DNA of 9,833 nt from Candidatus Mediterraneibacter gallistercoris (GTDB lineage Bacteria > Bacillota_A > Clostridia > Lachnospirales > Lachnospiraceae): positions 1 to 9,833 of the forward strand of contig DWWI01000136.1 in NCBI GenBank assembly GCA_019119745.1. The letters are read 5' to 3'. Under the pieces are notes generated by a model that ran no database searches, was not told where the DNA came from, and saw only the letters and a list, made by a program, of their open reading frames with translations. How positions within the stretch are numbered: position 1 is the stretch's first letter; the number at the start of each line of letters is the position of its first letter. A program made the position numbers and the translations under genes. Below, piece after piece: positions 1 to 6,120 of the stretch.

Positions 1-972
1 GAATCGGTACTGGAAGAATGTTATGAGACAGATGTAAAAGACAATATTAATCTCTATCTGGTGCCAACAGAAGAGGGAGAGTATTTGAATATGGCATTTT
101 CTGATACAGGAGATTATACTTATATCAGAAGTGCCCCGGATGAGAACAGCGACTGGGTCGGGAAACTTTATAAAGATTCGGCGGCTCAGGTGCTGGAATA
201 TCTGGACGGCTGGACAAAGATACGTTCCGGCTCGGCCGAAGGATATGTACCTTCCGATACGCTTATTACGGGCAGTGAAGCAGAGCAATGCGCAGAAGAA
301 TACGAAAACAATACGGTTACAGTAACCGCCAGAGTTCTTAATGTAAGAGCCGGTCAGGGAACAGATGCGGAGATCCTGACACAGATAGCGGAAGATGAGC
401 AATATCAGGTGACCGGCGATCCGGTAAATGGCTGGTATCCTGTAAAAGTAGGAGACGTAGACGGCTGGGTATCGGGAGAATATGTGACGGAAGAAACTTC
501 TTATTCTTATGGGGAGACAAAAGAGGAAGAAGAGAAACGAATCGCAGAAGAAGAACGAAAAGAACAGGAAGCTGAAGAGCAGCAGGCAGCTGAGGCAGCA
601 GCTTCTTCGGTTACCGGGACAGATGTGTCGGGACAGGCTGTGATAGATTATGCCTGTCAGTTTGTGGGGAATCCTTATGTGTGGGGCGGGACAAGCCTCA
701 CAAATGGTGCGGACTGTTCCGGTTTTGTTCAGTCGGTATACGCACATTTTGGAGTCAGCCTTCCGAGAACGACATATGATATGGTAAATTCGGGTTATGC
801 TGTGAGTTATGAGGAGGCACAGCCGGGAGATCTGATTCTTTATGGAGACTGCAGTCATGTGGGACTTTATATGGGTGACGGCAATATAGTTAATGCTTTG
901 AATTCAGATAGAGGAATCTGTATCTGCAGCGCGACATATACAAACATTTACGCGGTCAGACGAGTGCTCTGA
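1..972 (+). CDS. Secreted SH3b-SH3b-NlpC/P60 peptidoglycan endopeptidase, 5'-truncated by the window edge
   Basis: The frame is open from base 1, so the true start and any signal peptide lie outside the window; the GTG at 61 is not a credible start because in-frame coding continues upstream of it. Counting from base 1 (323 codons), two bacterial SH3 repeats occupy about residues 37-90 (YIRSAPDENSDWVGKL) and 104-160 (LNVRAGQGTDAEIL, DGWVSGEYV). A Glu/Ala-rich, probably helical linker spans 164-202. The NlpC/P60 domain fills 206-323, with catalytic Cys239 in NGADCSGF and His286 in CSHVGLY. Asn298 (IVNAL) sits where many members carry the third, often His, residue. The family cleaves gamma-D-Glu-diaminopimelate or related stem-peptide bonds outside the cell, and SH3b repeats bind wall. 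The exact cleavage bond is not deducible. A strong hairpin 40 bp downstream suggests the transcript ends there. Confidence 0.93.
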   Translation, partial: ESVLEECYETDVKDNINLYLVPTEEGEYLNMAFSDTGDYTYIRSAPDENSDWVGKLYKDSAAQVLEYLDGWTKIRSGSAEGYVPSDTLITGSEAEQCAEEYENNTVTVTARVLNVRAGQGTDAEILTQIAEDEQYQVTGDPVNGWYPVKVGDVDGWVSGEYVTEETSYSYGETKEEEEKRIAEEERKEQEAEEQQAAEAAASSVTGTDVSGQAVIDYACQFVGNPYVWGGTSLTNGADCSGFVQSVYAHFGVSLPRTTYDMVNSGYAVSYEEAQPGDLILYGDCSHVGLYMGDGNIVNALNSDRGICICSATYTNIYAVRRVL

Positions 973-1011
973 GGCGTGATTTGATACAAAACGAGGATTT
1001 GTTATTGTAAG

Positions 1012-1055
1012 AACGGGAAGATTGTATTTTGGTAAAAATGCAGTTTTCCCGTTTT
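1012..1055 (+). terminator. Long hairpin terminator after the NlpC/P60 gene
   Basis: AACGGGAAGATTG (1012-1024) pairs with CAGTTTTCCCGTT (1041-1053), and pairing continues through 1025-1030 with 1035-1040. This makes a 19-bp stem with three G-T wobbles closed by a GGTA loop (1031-1034). TTTT (1052-1055) follows, then a weak T-rich stretch. Position just after the stop codon supports rho-independent termination; the U-tract is short, so an mRNA-stabilising hairpin is the alternative. Confidence 0.7.
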
Positions 1056-1145
1056 CGACATTTTATTCTGCAAAATGAGCAAAATGCACAAAAATGTTTT
1101 TATTTGTAAAAAAGCGTCGAAATTGAAATTTAAAAAGTTTTCAAC

Positions 1146-1217
1146 TTATCCACACTCCAAACAATGAAAAACGTGGAAAAAGTAAGGTTTTCCACGAAGT
1201 TATCCACACTATCCACA
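1146..1217 (+). promoter_or_regulatory. Cluster of DnaA boxes
   Basis: Two perfect TTATCCACA boxes lie at 1146-1154 and 1200-1208, and a one-mismatch box CTATCCACA at 1209-1217 abuts the second head to tail. Between them, CGTGGAAAA (1172-1180) and TTTTCCACG (1188-1196) form a perfect 9-bp inverted repeat around a 7-bp spacer; each arm is itself a degenerate DnaA-box-like TTTTCCAC word. The spacing and AT-rich left flank resemble DnaA-binding regions of Firmicutes. There is no dnaA, dnaN or rpmH in view, so this is inferred to be an accessory DnaA-binding cluster rather than the origin itself. Confidence 0.7.
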
Positions 1218-1235
1218 CAAAAACATATGTTTTTG
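1218..1235. repeat. 18-bp perfect palindrome beside the DnaA boxes
   Basis: CAAAAACATATGTTTTTG is a perfect palindrome that begins immediately after the last DnaA-like box. It could be an operator for a dimeric regulator or a cruciform/bent-DNA element; nothing in the sequence identifies the binder. Confidence 0.6.
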
Positions 1236-1423
1236 GTGGATTACTCGGGAGCGGAAAAAGAACGGACGTTTTGGTGAGTTGTTATGAAAATGTAAAATTG
1301 TCGAAAAAAATCGGTTTCATTCTTGACTTTTAAGTATTCAAAAAAACGAAAAATGTAGAAGAAACATGTCAGAAAATTCAGAATAAACTTGTAAACACGG
1401 TCTGTATAAAATAGAAAATACAG

Positions 1424-1452
1424 TTGATAATTTAATTGGCAGGGATTATAAT
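1424..1452 (+). promoter_or_regulatory. Sigma-A-type promoter of the DUF1858 gene
   Basis: TTGATA (1424-1429) is separated by exactly 17 bp from a perfect TATAAT (1447-1452). The predicted start of transcription is about 1459, giving a leader of roughly 38 nt that contains AAGGAGG at 1482-1488. Confidence 0.8.
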
Positions 1453-1496
1453 AAGAACCACTGAAGAAATTCAATTAATTTAAGGAGGAAATAGAA

Positions 1497-1706
1497 ATGG
1501 CACAGATTTCTAAAGATACAAAAATCGGAGAACTTCTTAACATTTTTCCGGAATCAGCACCAATCCTGATGGAGATTGGAATGCACTGCCTCGGATGCCC
1601 GGCATCACAGATGGAGACACTCGAGGAAGCAGCTATGGTACATGGCATCGACAGCGCTCTTCTTGTAGAGAAGATCAATGCAGCTATGGCAGCAGCTCAG
1701 AAATAA
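1497..1706 (+). CDS. DUF1858 domain small protein
   Basis: This 69-residue protein consists almost entirely of a DUF1858 domain. The signature is visible as [20 protein letters not shown] followed by [17 protein letters not shown], with a CxxC pair at Cys32 and Cys35. This domain occurs alone or fused to iron-sulfur-repair (ScdA/RIC-like) and redox proteins. The conserved cysteine pair suggests a disulfide or metal/cluster role, but the biochemical function is not established, so none is assigned. The ATG at 1497 is chosen because AAGGAGG lies 8 nt upstream and a consensus promoter lies at 1424-1452. It is monocistronic, ending at a strong terminator shared with the convergent mecA. Confidence 0.93.
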   Translation: MAQISKDTKIGELLNIFPESAPILMEIGMHCLGCPASQMETLEEAAMVHGIDSALLVEKINAAMAAAQK

Positions 1707-1713
1707 AGAAACG

Positions 1714-1774
1714 AAAAAACCCCCCGGAGCCTGCGGTATCTGTCTGACAGATATCGCGCTCCGGGGGTTTTCTT
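1714..1774. terminator. Bidirectional terminator between DUF1858 gene and mecA
   Basis: CCCCCGGAGC (1721-1730) pairs with GCTCCGGGGG (1758-1767). The interior, 1733-1744 with 1746-1757, pairs almost completely (TATCTGTC/GACAGATA core), so the whole insert forms one long hairpin. The left flank is AAAAAA (1714-1719), a U-tract for minus-strand transcripts, and the right flank is TTTTCTT (1768-1774) for plus-strand transcripts. It sits 8 bp after the plus-strand stop and just past the mecA stop. Confidence 0.93.
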
Positions 1775-1778
1775 ATCC

Positions 1779-2507
1779 TTATAATGTGGATAATTTCTGT
1801 ACGGCGTCTGCTGATATGAGGATATCACAGTGTTCTTCAAGAAATGCAAGCACAGTAGAATCGGCTTTTTCAGGTGTGCCATATTCTGAAAGCATATTGC
1901 AAATCTTGTTGAATTCGTTTGTTGAATGCTCTGACGGTGCAAGCGCCAGAAGGAAAACATTTTCTGTTCCGTCTTTATACAGCGTATTCGCGCCCTTGTA
2001 TGCCGGTGCAATAAGCCGGGAAGCCCGGATTACGCCGTCCAGTGAGTCGAAGGAAAAAAGGCGTACGGAAAATGAGGGAGCTGTCGGCTCTTCTTTGCTT
2101 TCTTTTCCGCTGCTTTTTGTTCCGGCGGCCGCTTCTTTTACTTTATTCAAAAGATTAAAGAATTCATCGGCTCCGTCCAGTTTTTCCAGCGCTTCTACAT
2201 TTAAAGGATCGCTTTCCCCTGAAGGCGTGAATCTGGAAAAACGTGTATCCAGCTCTTCCGGATCTTCCACCTTTGTTATGATTAGAACAATAGAATCCGA
2301 TGAGGACGGGATTGCCTCTATCATCAGCGGAATATTTTCTGCTTCAAATCCAAAGTCGAAAGAAGCCTGCTGCATCATATCACGAAATAAAGATTTTGCT
2401 TTCTCAGTGCCATAGGCGAGCTCGCTCAGTTTCAGATGGCGCGCTGCCAGATCAGCATGTGTCAACGTACAACGAATCTGATTTTCATTGAGTTTCTCAA
2501 TCTTCAT
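1779..2507 (-). CDS. mecA: MecA-family adaptor protein for the ClpC protease
   Basis: This 242-residue protein matches the MecA pattern. The N-terminal substrate-binding domain (about 1-80) opens MKIEKLNENQIRCTLTHADL and contains LFRDMMQQASFDFGF, then a beta strand IVLIITKV. A variable charged linker (about 85-145, KSSGKESKEE) follows, and the C-terminal domain (about 146-242) begins FSVRLFSFDSLDGVIRAS; in B. subtilis this half binds ClpC. Length is slightly above the B. subtilis protein (about 218 aa) because of the linker. In that organism MecA delivers ComK and other clients to ClpCP; the clients here are unknown. The start at 2507 has AAGGA (2521-2517, minus strand) 9 nt upstream and a promoter at 2606-2578. 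Gene order gives no operon partner. A perfect reverse DnaA box (1785-1793) lies inside its last codons. Confidence 0.88.
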   Translation of the reverse strand: MKIEKLNENQIRCTLTHADLAARHLKLSELAYGTEKAKSLFRDMMQQASFDFGFEAENIPLMIEAIPSSSDSIVLIITKVEDPEELDTRFSRFTPSGESDPLNVEALEKLDGADEFFNLLNKVKEAAAGTKSSGKESKEEPTAPSFSVRLFSFDSLDGVIRASRLIAPAYKGANTLYKDGTENVFLLALAPSEHSTNEFNKICNMLSEYGTPEKADSTVLAFLEEHCDILISADAVQKLSTL

Positions 2508-2577
2508 ATAATCACATCCTTATACTATATAAGATAATATGCACATCAAATAGATTTAGATACATATTCTCACGATT

Positions 2578-2606
2578 AGTATATACAAAAAATATCTTGA
2601 TGTAAA
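2578..2606 (-). promoter_or_regulatory. Sigma-A-type promoter of mecA
   Basis: Read on the minus strand, TTTACA (2606-2601) is followed after exactly 17 bp by TATACT (2583-2578). Transcription would begin near 2571, giving a leader of about 64 nt before the mecA start at 2507. Confidence 0.72.
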
Positions 2607-2667
2607 GAAAAAATATTCACCCGTATACTTATCAACAAATCTACACTGGTTATGAACAATAAACACA

Positions 2668-2696
2668 TTGAAAAAGATGCGGTTCGCTCATATAAT
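2668..2696 (+). promoter_or_regulatory. Sigma-A-type promoter, divergent from mecA
   Basis: TTGAAA (2668-2673), a 17-bp spacer and a perfect TATAAT (2691-2696). Transcription should start near 2703. The 61 bp between this and the mecA promoter contain a one-mismatch DnaA-box-like TTATCAACA (2629-2637). Confidence 0.82.
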
Positions 2697-2702
2697 TGCA
2701 CT

Positions 2703-2981
2703 TACAAAAGGCGGCATCACCGATAAATAAATATATTGGAAAGGAGGAATAATAATACATTTCTGTTATTTTCTGTTATTTCTGAATCGAAAGCCGGGTA
2801 TCCCGGCAATTATCTCACTAGGCAGGAAAGACGATTTAAAGACGATGATAAGCTCCGCTGCGGATTCTGCTGTCTTTTGCATTTTCAGGATGCTGGCAGT
2901 ATGTCACAAATGCTTCCTTATGGCAATCTGGGGATTTTCTATATTTATCGCAGTCCGTGCGGAAAAAGGAGTATACAACAG
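2703..2981 (+). other. Long transcribed leader, candidate structured RNA or hidden small ORF
   Basis: From the promoter-predicted start to the next credible gene there are about 280 nt. Elements seen: a strong ribosome site AAGGAGG (2741-2747) with no ATG, GTG or TTG at proper distance; an exact tandem 10-bp repeat TTCTGTTATT (2761-2770, 2771-2780); a GC-rich hairpin GCCGGG-TAT-CCCGGC (2793-2807); and possible pairings AAAGAC/GTCTTT and GCATTT/AAATGC further on. From about 2849 to 2981 all three forward frames lack stops. One frame runs open from 2731 to a TGA at 2983-2985 that overlaps the next ATG as ATGA. I could not match it to a known riboswitch class. Confidence 0.45.
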
Positions 2982-3221
2982 ATGAAAATGGATGAAACAA
3001 TTTACAGAGATTTGTTTGCAGAGCTGGAAAAATACGAACGGAAGGGGATTGATATATCGATTGACGGATATCGTGCAAGTCCGCTCCAGATTGTAACAGC
3101 TTATATGACAAAAGAAGAGGGCACATATATGCGGGATTATGTCCTGAGCCGTGAAGGAAATATAGAGGCTTTGGCGTTTACTGATATTAATGAGTCTCAT
3201 CAGGCGGAGAATACCCCTTGA
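2982..3221 (+). CDS. Small acidic protein of unknown function
   Basis: I do not recognise this 79-residue protein. It begins MKMDETIYRDLFAELEKYE and continues with a short strand-turn-strand stretch (GIDISIDGYRASPLQIVTAYM), a TKEEGTYMRDYV segment and an ILE/LEU-poor acidic tail ending HQAENTP. It has no signal peptide, membrane helix or cysteine. The ATG at 2982 is chosen because AAAGGAG (2965-2971) lies 10 nt upstream. A longer in-frame reading from a TTG at 2736 is possible but its added residues look non-coding. The regular mix of charged and hydrophobic residues and the good ribosome site suggest a real soluble protein. It is expressed from the promoter at 2668-2696 and appears monocistronic. 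Confidence 0.7.
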   Translation: MKMDETIYRDLFAELEKYERKGIDISIDGYRASPLQIVTAYMTKEEGTYMRDYVLSREGNIEALAFTDINESHQAENTP

Positions 3222-3291
3222 ACCGCCGGACAGATAAAAGCTGATTATTTTCTTAAAACTGTTTAAAATCTTGCGAAACAGGTAAATTATT

Positions 3292-3320
3292 AATGACGCG
3301 AAGAGAAAATATGGTATAAT
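3292..3320 (+). promoter_or_regulatory. Extended -10 promoter of the GH18 gene
   Basis: A perfect TATAAT (3315-3320) is preceded by TGG (3312-3314), the extended -10 arrangement. A weak -35 (ATGACG, 3293-3298) lies 16 bp upstream. Transcription would start near 3327, leaving a short 30-nt leader with AGGAGG at 3345-3350. Confidence 0.7.
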
Positions 3321-3356
3321 GAGTGCGCAGGCATAATTGCTGGTAGGAGGTGCGGC

Positions 3357-5306
3357 ATGGACGAAAGAGAAAGAAGGGGCGCTAAGAGAAGGCGGACCGG
3401 AGCAGATACCCCGCGAAGACAGCGCCCTGACAGATACGCCCACGGACCGTCAGACAGTGGTCCCGGCCGGAGAAAGCCGGGAAGACCGGGACAGAGAAAA
3501 AGAAGCAGCAGAGCCAGAAGAAGACGGCGCAATGCGGTAATACGATGGCTTATATTTATAATATTGATCCTTGCGGCGGCCGGAGGAGTCTTGATCTGGC
3601 AGAGATACGGTGCATCAGATGAGAAGGCCGATCTTGAACAATATTATGGATTGGATCAGGAAGACGAGATCGCGCTTGTGATCAATAACGAGGTTGTCAG
3701 AGAAGATGCGGATACAACAGAAGCGGATACGGGATCTGCGCCAGTTCCGGGAAAAGTTTACGACGGACAGTATTATGTTGAATATTCTGTCGTGAGAGAA
3801 CGGATCAATAAGCGTTTTTACTGGGATCCCAATGAGAGCGTTCTGTTGTATACATTACCTGACGGCAATGTTTCGGTGGAAGTCGGAAGCAGCGAATATA
3901 CAGAGATAACAGAAAAGAAGAACACGGATTATACCATACTCAGAACAGAGGGCAGAACTGCATATATCGCACTCCCGTTCATCCAGGAGTATACCAATAT
4001 GGAGTATGAGGTGTATGACAATCCCGACAGAGCTGTGATCACTTCGGAGTGGGGGGAAATACAGACTGCCGAGATTAAACGTGATACGCAGGTTCGCTAT
4101 CAGGGCGGTGTAAAGAGCCCGATCCTTACAGAGATATCAAAAGGCAGCAAAGTTGTCGTGCTGGATGATGAAAATGACTGGATGAAAGTCGGAACAGAGG
4201 ACGGATTTGTCGGTTATGTAAAGACGAATGCTCTGAGAGATGCTGCGACAGAGACAACATCACGCGAATTTGAAGAACCGGTATATACCAATATTTCCAA
4301 AGATTATACGATTAATATGGCGTGGCACAATGTGTCCAATTCGGATGCAAACAGTTATATACTTGAAACAATCGCGGGAACAAAAGGATTGACAACGATT
4401 GCCCCGACATGGTTCAGCCTTTCAGATACGGAGGGGAATGTATCTTCTCTTGCCGATTCGGACTACGTGAATTACGCGCATCAGTCCAATCTGGAAGTCT
4501 GGGCTGTGCTTCGGGATTTCCACGGAGGAATTAATTCTTACGACGAGACGTACGAAGTTCTCAGTTATACGTCGAAACGTACTAAGGTTATCAATCAGGT
4601 CATTGCGGAGGCGATTGAGACCGGGATAGACGGAATCAATCTCGATTTCGAACTGATATCCACGGAATGTGGACAACACTATATCCAGTTCGTGCGCGAA
4701 TTGTCTGTCAAGTGCAGGCAGAATGGCCTTGTGCTCTCAGTGGATAACTATGTGCCGCAGCCTTATAATGAACATTATGATATTGAAGAGCAGGGAGCGG
4801 TAGCTGACTATGTAGTAATCATGGGATACGATGAACATACGGAAGGATCCTATGAAGCCGGATCAGTGGCATCTATAGGCTATCTCAAGAACGGTATTAC
4901 AGATGCCCTTGAATCTGTGCCGACTGAGAAGCTGATCGCCGGAGTGCCGTTTTTTACGAGACTGTGGTTTGAGACCCCGAAGACGGAAGAAGAACTTGCG
5001 GATGAAGCGGGAACAGAAGCGGCATCTTATCCCGATAAAGTGACCAGCACAGCTTATAGTATGGACGAAGCGGCGCAGGTTGTGAAGAATGCAGGAGCGG
5101 AGGCTCAATGGGACAAAGAAACCATGCAGAATTACGCGGAGTGGGATGCCGACGGAGGCACTTACAAAATCTGGCTGGAAGATGAACAGTCCCTGGAAGA
5201 GAAGCTGAAAGTCATAAAATCGAATAATCTTGCAGGAGTAGCAGAATGGAGTCTTGGTATGGAAGACTCTGGTGTGTGGGATCTGATTCTTCAGTATGTA
5301 AATTAA
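3357..5306 (+). CDS. Membrane-anchored SH3b / glycoside hydrolase family 18 protein (YaaH-like)
   Basis: This 649-residue protein starts with an arginine-rich cytoplasmic tail (1-59, 21 Arg), then one membrane helix (about 61-82, VIRWLIFIILILAAAGGVLI), so the rest lies outside the membrane. Residues about 100-235 form a beta-rich region resembling the copper-amine-oxidase-like stalk of wall proteins. An SH3b domain spans about 237-294 (VKSPILTEISKGSKVVVL, DWMKVGTEDGFVGYVK). The GH18 barrel fills about 315-645, with the catalytic motif DGINLDFE at 425-432; Asn428 replaces the second Asp of the classical DxxDxDxE, but the acid Glu432 is kept. This resembles spore-germination glucosaminidases of the YaaH/SleL group, which usually carry LysM repeats instead. 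Start: AGGAGG is 6 nt before ATG 3357. Cortex or wall glycan cleavage is likely; substrate unproven. It precedes cwlD by 70 bp. Confidence 0.88.
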   Translation: MDERERRGAKRRRTGADTPRRQRPDRYAHGPSDSGPGRRKPGRPGQRKRSSRARRRRRNAVIRWLIFIILILAAAGGVLIWQRYGASDEKADLEQYYGLDQEDEIALVINNEVVREDADTTEADTGSAPVPGKVYDGQYYVEYSVVRERINKRFYWDPNESVLLYTLPDGNVSVEVGSSEYTEITEKKNTDYTILRTEGRTAYIALPFIQEYTNMEYEVYDNPDRAVITSEWGEIQTAEIKRDTQVRYQGGVKSPILTEISKGSKVVVLDDENDWMKVGTEDGFVGYVKTNALRDAATETTSREFEEPVYTNISKDYTINMAWHNVSNSDANSYILETIAGTKGLTTIAPTWFSLSDTEGNVSSLADSDYVNYAHQSNLEVWAVLRDFHGGINSYDETYEVLSYTSKRTKVINQVIAEAIETGIDGINLDFELISTECGQHYIQFVRELSVKCRQNGLVLSVDNYVPQPYNEHYDIEEQGAVADYVVIMGYDEHTEGSYEAGSVASIGYLKNGITDALESVPTEKLIAGVPFFTRLWFETPKTEEELADEAGTEAASYPDKVTSTAYSMDEAAQVVKNAGAEAQWDKETMQNYAEWDADGGTYKIWLEDEQSLEEKLKVIKSNNLAGVAEWSLGMEDSGVWDLILQYVN

Positions 5307-5326
5307 TCAGGCGCCTCAGAAAGAGA

Positions 5327-5376
5327 CATCCCCTTTCTGCATATATTTTAATATATGTGGGAAAGGGGATGATTTT
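5327..5376 (+). promoter_or_regulatory. Hairpin covering the cwlD ribosome binding site; possible attenuating terminator
   Basis: CATCCCCTTTC (5327-5337) is perfectly complementary to GAAAGGGGATG (5361-5371). An upper helix CATATAT (5340-5346) with ATATATG (5351-5357) closes on a TTTA loop. The 3' arm contains the cwlD Shine-Dalgarno (AAAGGGG, 5362-5368), so the folded RNA would hide it. TTTT (5373-5376) after the stem could also make it a weak terminator for the GH18 transcript. Confidence 0.75.
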
Positions 5377-6066
5377 ATGCGCGGGAGAGTGAAGTGGATT
5401 GTTCTGATAACAGGTATGATTGCCGTGATTATTATCTGCCACAGGGCAGGGGAGAGGTTGAAACACCTTATATTGGATGAGCGGGAAACATCTGCTTCTG
5501 TCTCGGAAACGGGAAGTGTGATTGTATTGGATCCCGGACATGGAGGCGTGGACGCCGGGAAGATCGGCATTAATAATGCAGAAGAGAAAGAGATAAATTT
5601 AAAAATATCATTAAAAATAAAAAAGTTGCTTGAAGAAAACGGCATAACTGTGGTTATGACAAGAACTGATGACAACAGACTTGCAGATACGCAGAAGGAA
5701 GACCTGAAAGAACGAGTCAGGATTATGAATGAGGAACAGCCGGCGCTTGCGGTGAGTATTCATCAGAACAGTTATCAAGGGGCAGGGGTGAGAGGACCTC
5801 AGGTTTTTTATTATGCAGACTCAAAAGAAGGTAAGACAGCTGCGGGCATATTGCAGGAGAAGCTGAATCAGATCAACCCGGCATATTCGAGAGATGAAAA
5901 GGGAAATAATTCCTACTATATATTAAAAAATACAGAGGTACCTGTTGTTATTGTGGAGTGCGGATTCCTGAGCAATGCGGATGAGGCAGCAGAACTGGTA
6001 AGCGACGAATATCAGGATGCAATGGCTGCTGCTGTTACTGAAGGAATTAAACAATACATAGAATAA
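5377..6066 (+). CDS. cwlD: CwlD-like N-acetylmuramoyl-L-alanine amidase (spore cortex)
   Basis: This 229-residue protein has a membrane anchor or uncleaved signal at about 5-21 (VKWIVLITGMIAVIIIC) followed by an Amidase_3 domain (about 47-228). Zinc ligands and catalytic residues are visible: His55 in LDPGHGG, Glu70 in EEKEINL, His129 in SIHQNS and Glu194 in VIVECGFLSN. Length and layout match B. subtilis CwlD (about 237 aa), which with PdaA converts muramic acid to muramic-delta-lactam in spore cortex by first removing the stem peptide. A role as a general wall amidase cannot be excluded by sequence alone, but the short single-domain architecture and the neighbouring YaaH-like gene favour CwlD. 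ATG 5377 lies 8 nt after the GGGG of its ribosome site, which is embedded in a hairpin. A 10-bp tandem repeat spans its stop codon. Confidence 0.85.
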   Translation: MRGRVKWIVLITGMIAVIIICHRAGERLKHLILDERETSASVSETGSVIVLDPGHGGVDAGKIGINNAEEKEINLKISLKIKKLLEENGITVVMTRTDDNRLADTQKEDLKERVRIMNEEQPALAVSIHQNSYQGAGVRGPQVFYYADSKEGKTAAGILQEKLNQINPAYSRDEKGNNSYYILKNTEVPVVIVECGFLSNADEAAELVSDEYQDAMAAAVTEGIKQYIE

Positions 6067-6076
6067 CATAGAATAA
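6057..6076. repeat. Tandem 10-bp duplication over the cwlD stop codon
   Basis: CATAGAATAA occurs at 6057-6066 and again at 6067-6076. The first copy carries the last codons and the TAA stop of cwlD. It looks like a slippage duplication. Confidence 0.8.
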
Positions 6077-6104
6077 TAAGATGGTTTTTTTTTAATACGA
6101 ATGA

Positions 6105-6113
6105 TGGTATAAT
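6105..6113 (+). promoter_or_regulatory. Extended -10 promoter at the start of the Sua5 fusion gene
   Basis: TGGTATAAT provides a perfect TATAAT (6108-6113) with a TGN extension (6105-6107). There is no good -35: a T-run occupies 6084-6093. The ATG at 6112 overlaps the -10, and the next in-frame ATG (6121) begins 8 nt after it, at the expected transcription start. Confidence 0.6.
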
Positions 6114-6120
6114 GAATTTT

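Larger units (their letters stand above)
1056..1423. other. AT-rich non-coding region with DnaA-box cluster
   Basis: No ORF here looks real. The left part (1056-1145) is AT-rich, with several A/T runs and recurring GTCGAAA/TCGACA words. The middle carries the DnaA boxes, inverted repeat and palindrome listed separately. From about 1240 to 1423 I see no further recognisable element. The region ends at the promoter of the DUF1858 gene. Confidence 0.6.

Noticed and set aside
1056..1240. Chromosomal origin oriC
   Set aside because: The boxes fit, but dnaA, dnaN or rpmH are not adjacent and no DnaA-trio or clear unwinding element was identified, so only a DnaA-box cluster is called.
1678..2415. 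245-aa open frame on the plus strand
   Set aside because: It lies antisense to mecA, has no ribosome site, runs through the terminator hairpin and reads as a serine-rich shadow of the mecA codons.
2703..2981. Known riboswitch (c-di-GMP-I/II, c-di-AMP, THF, cobalamin) or 6S/SRP RNA
   Set aside because: None of the conserved core words of these classes as I know them is present in order; the leader stays unclassified.
2736..3221. 161-aa reading of the small protein from a TTG at 2736
   Set aside because: The TTG is upstream of the AAGGAGG it would need, and the added residues look non-coding; ATG 2982 has a properly spaced AAAGGAG.
3259..3281. CTGTTT/AAACAG hairpin as terminator of the 79-aa gene
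   Set aside because: Only 6 bp with an 11-nt loop, low GC and no T-run after it.
3337..3540. 67-aa acidic ORF from a TTG
   Set aside because: It overlaps the GH18 tail in another frame, and the AGGAGG is placed for ATG 3357. Kept only as part of the frame question in the findings.
4668..4676. DnaA box TGTGGACAA inside the GH18 gene
   Set aside because: One mismatch, isolated and within coding sequence; expected by chance.
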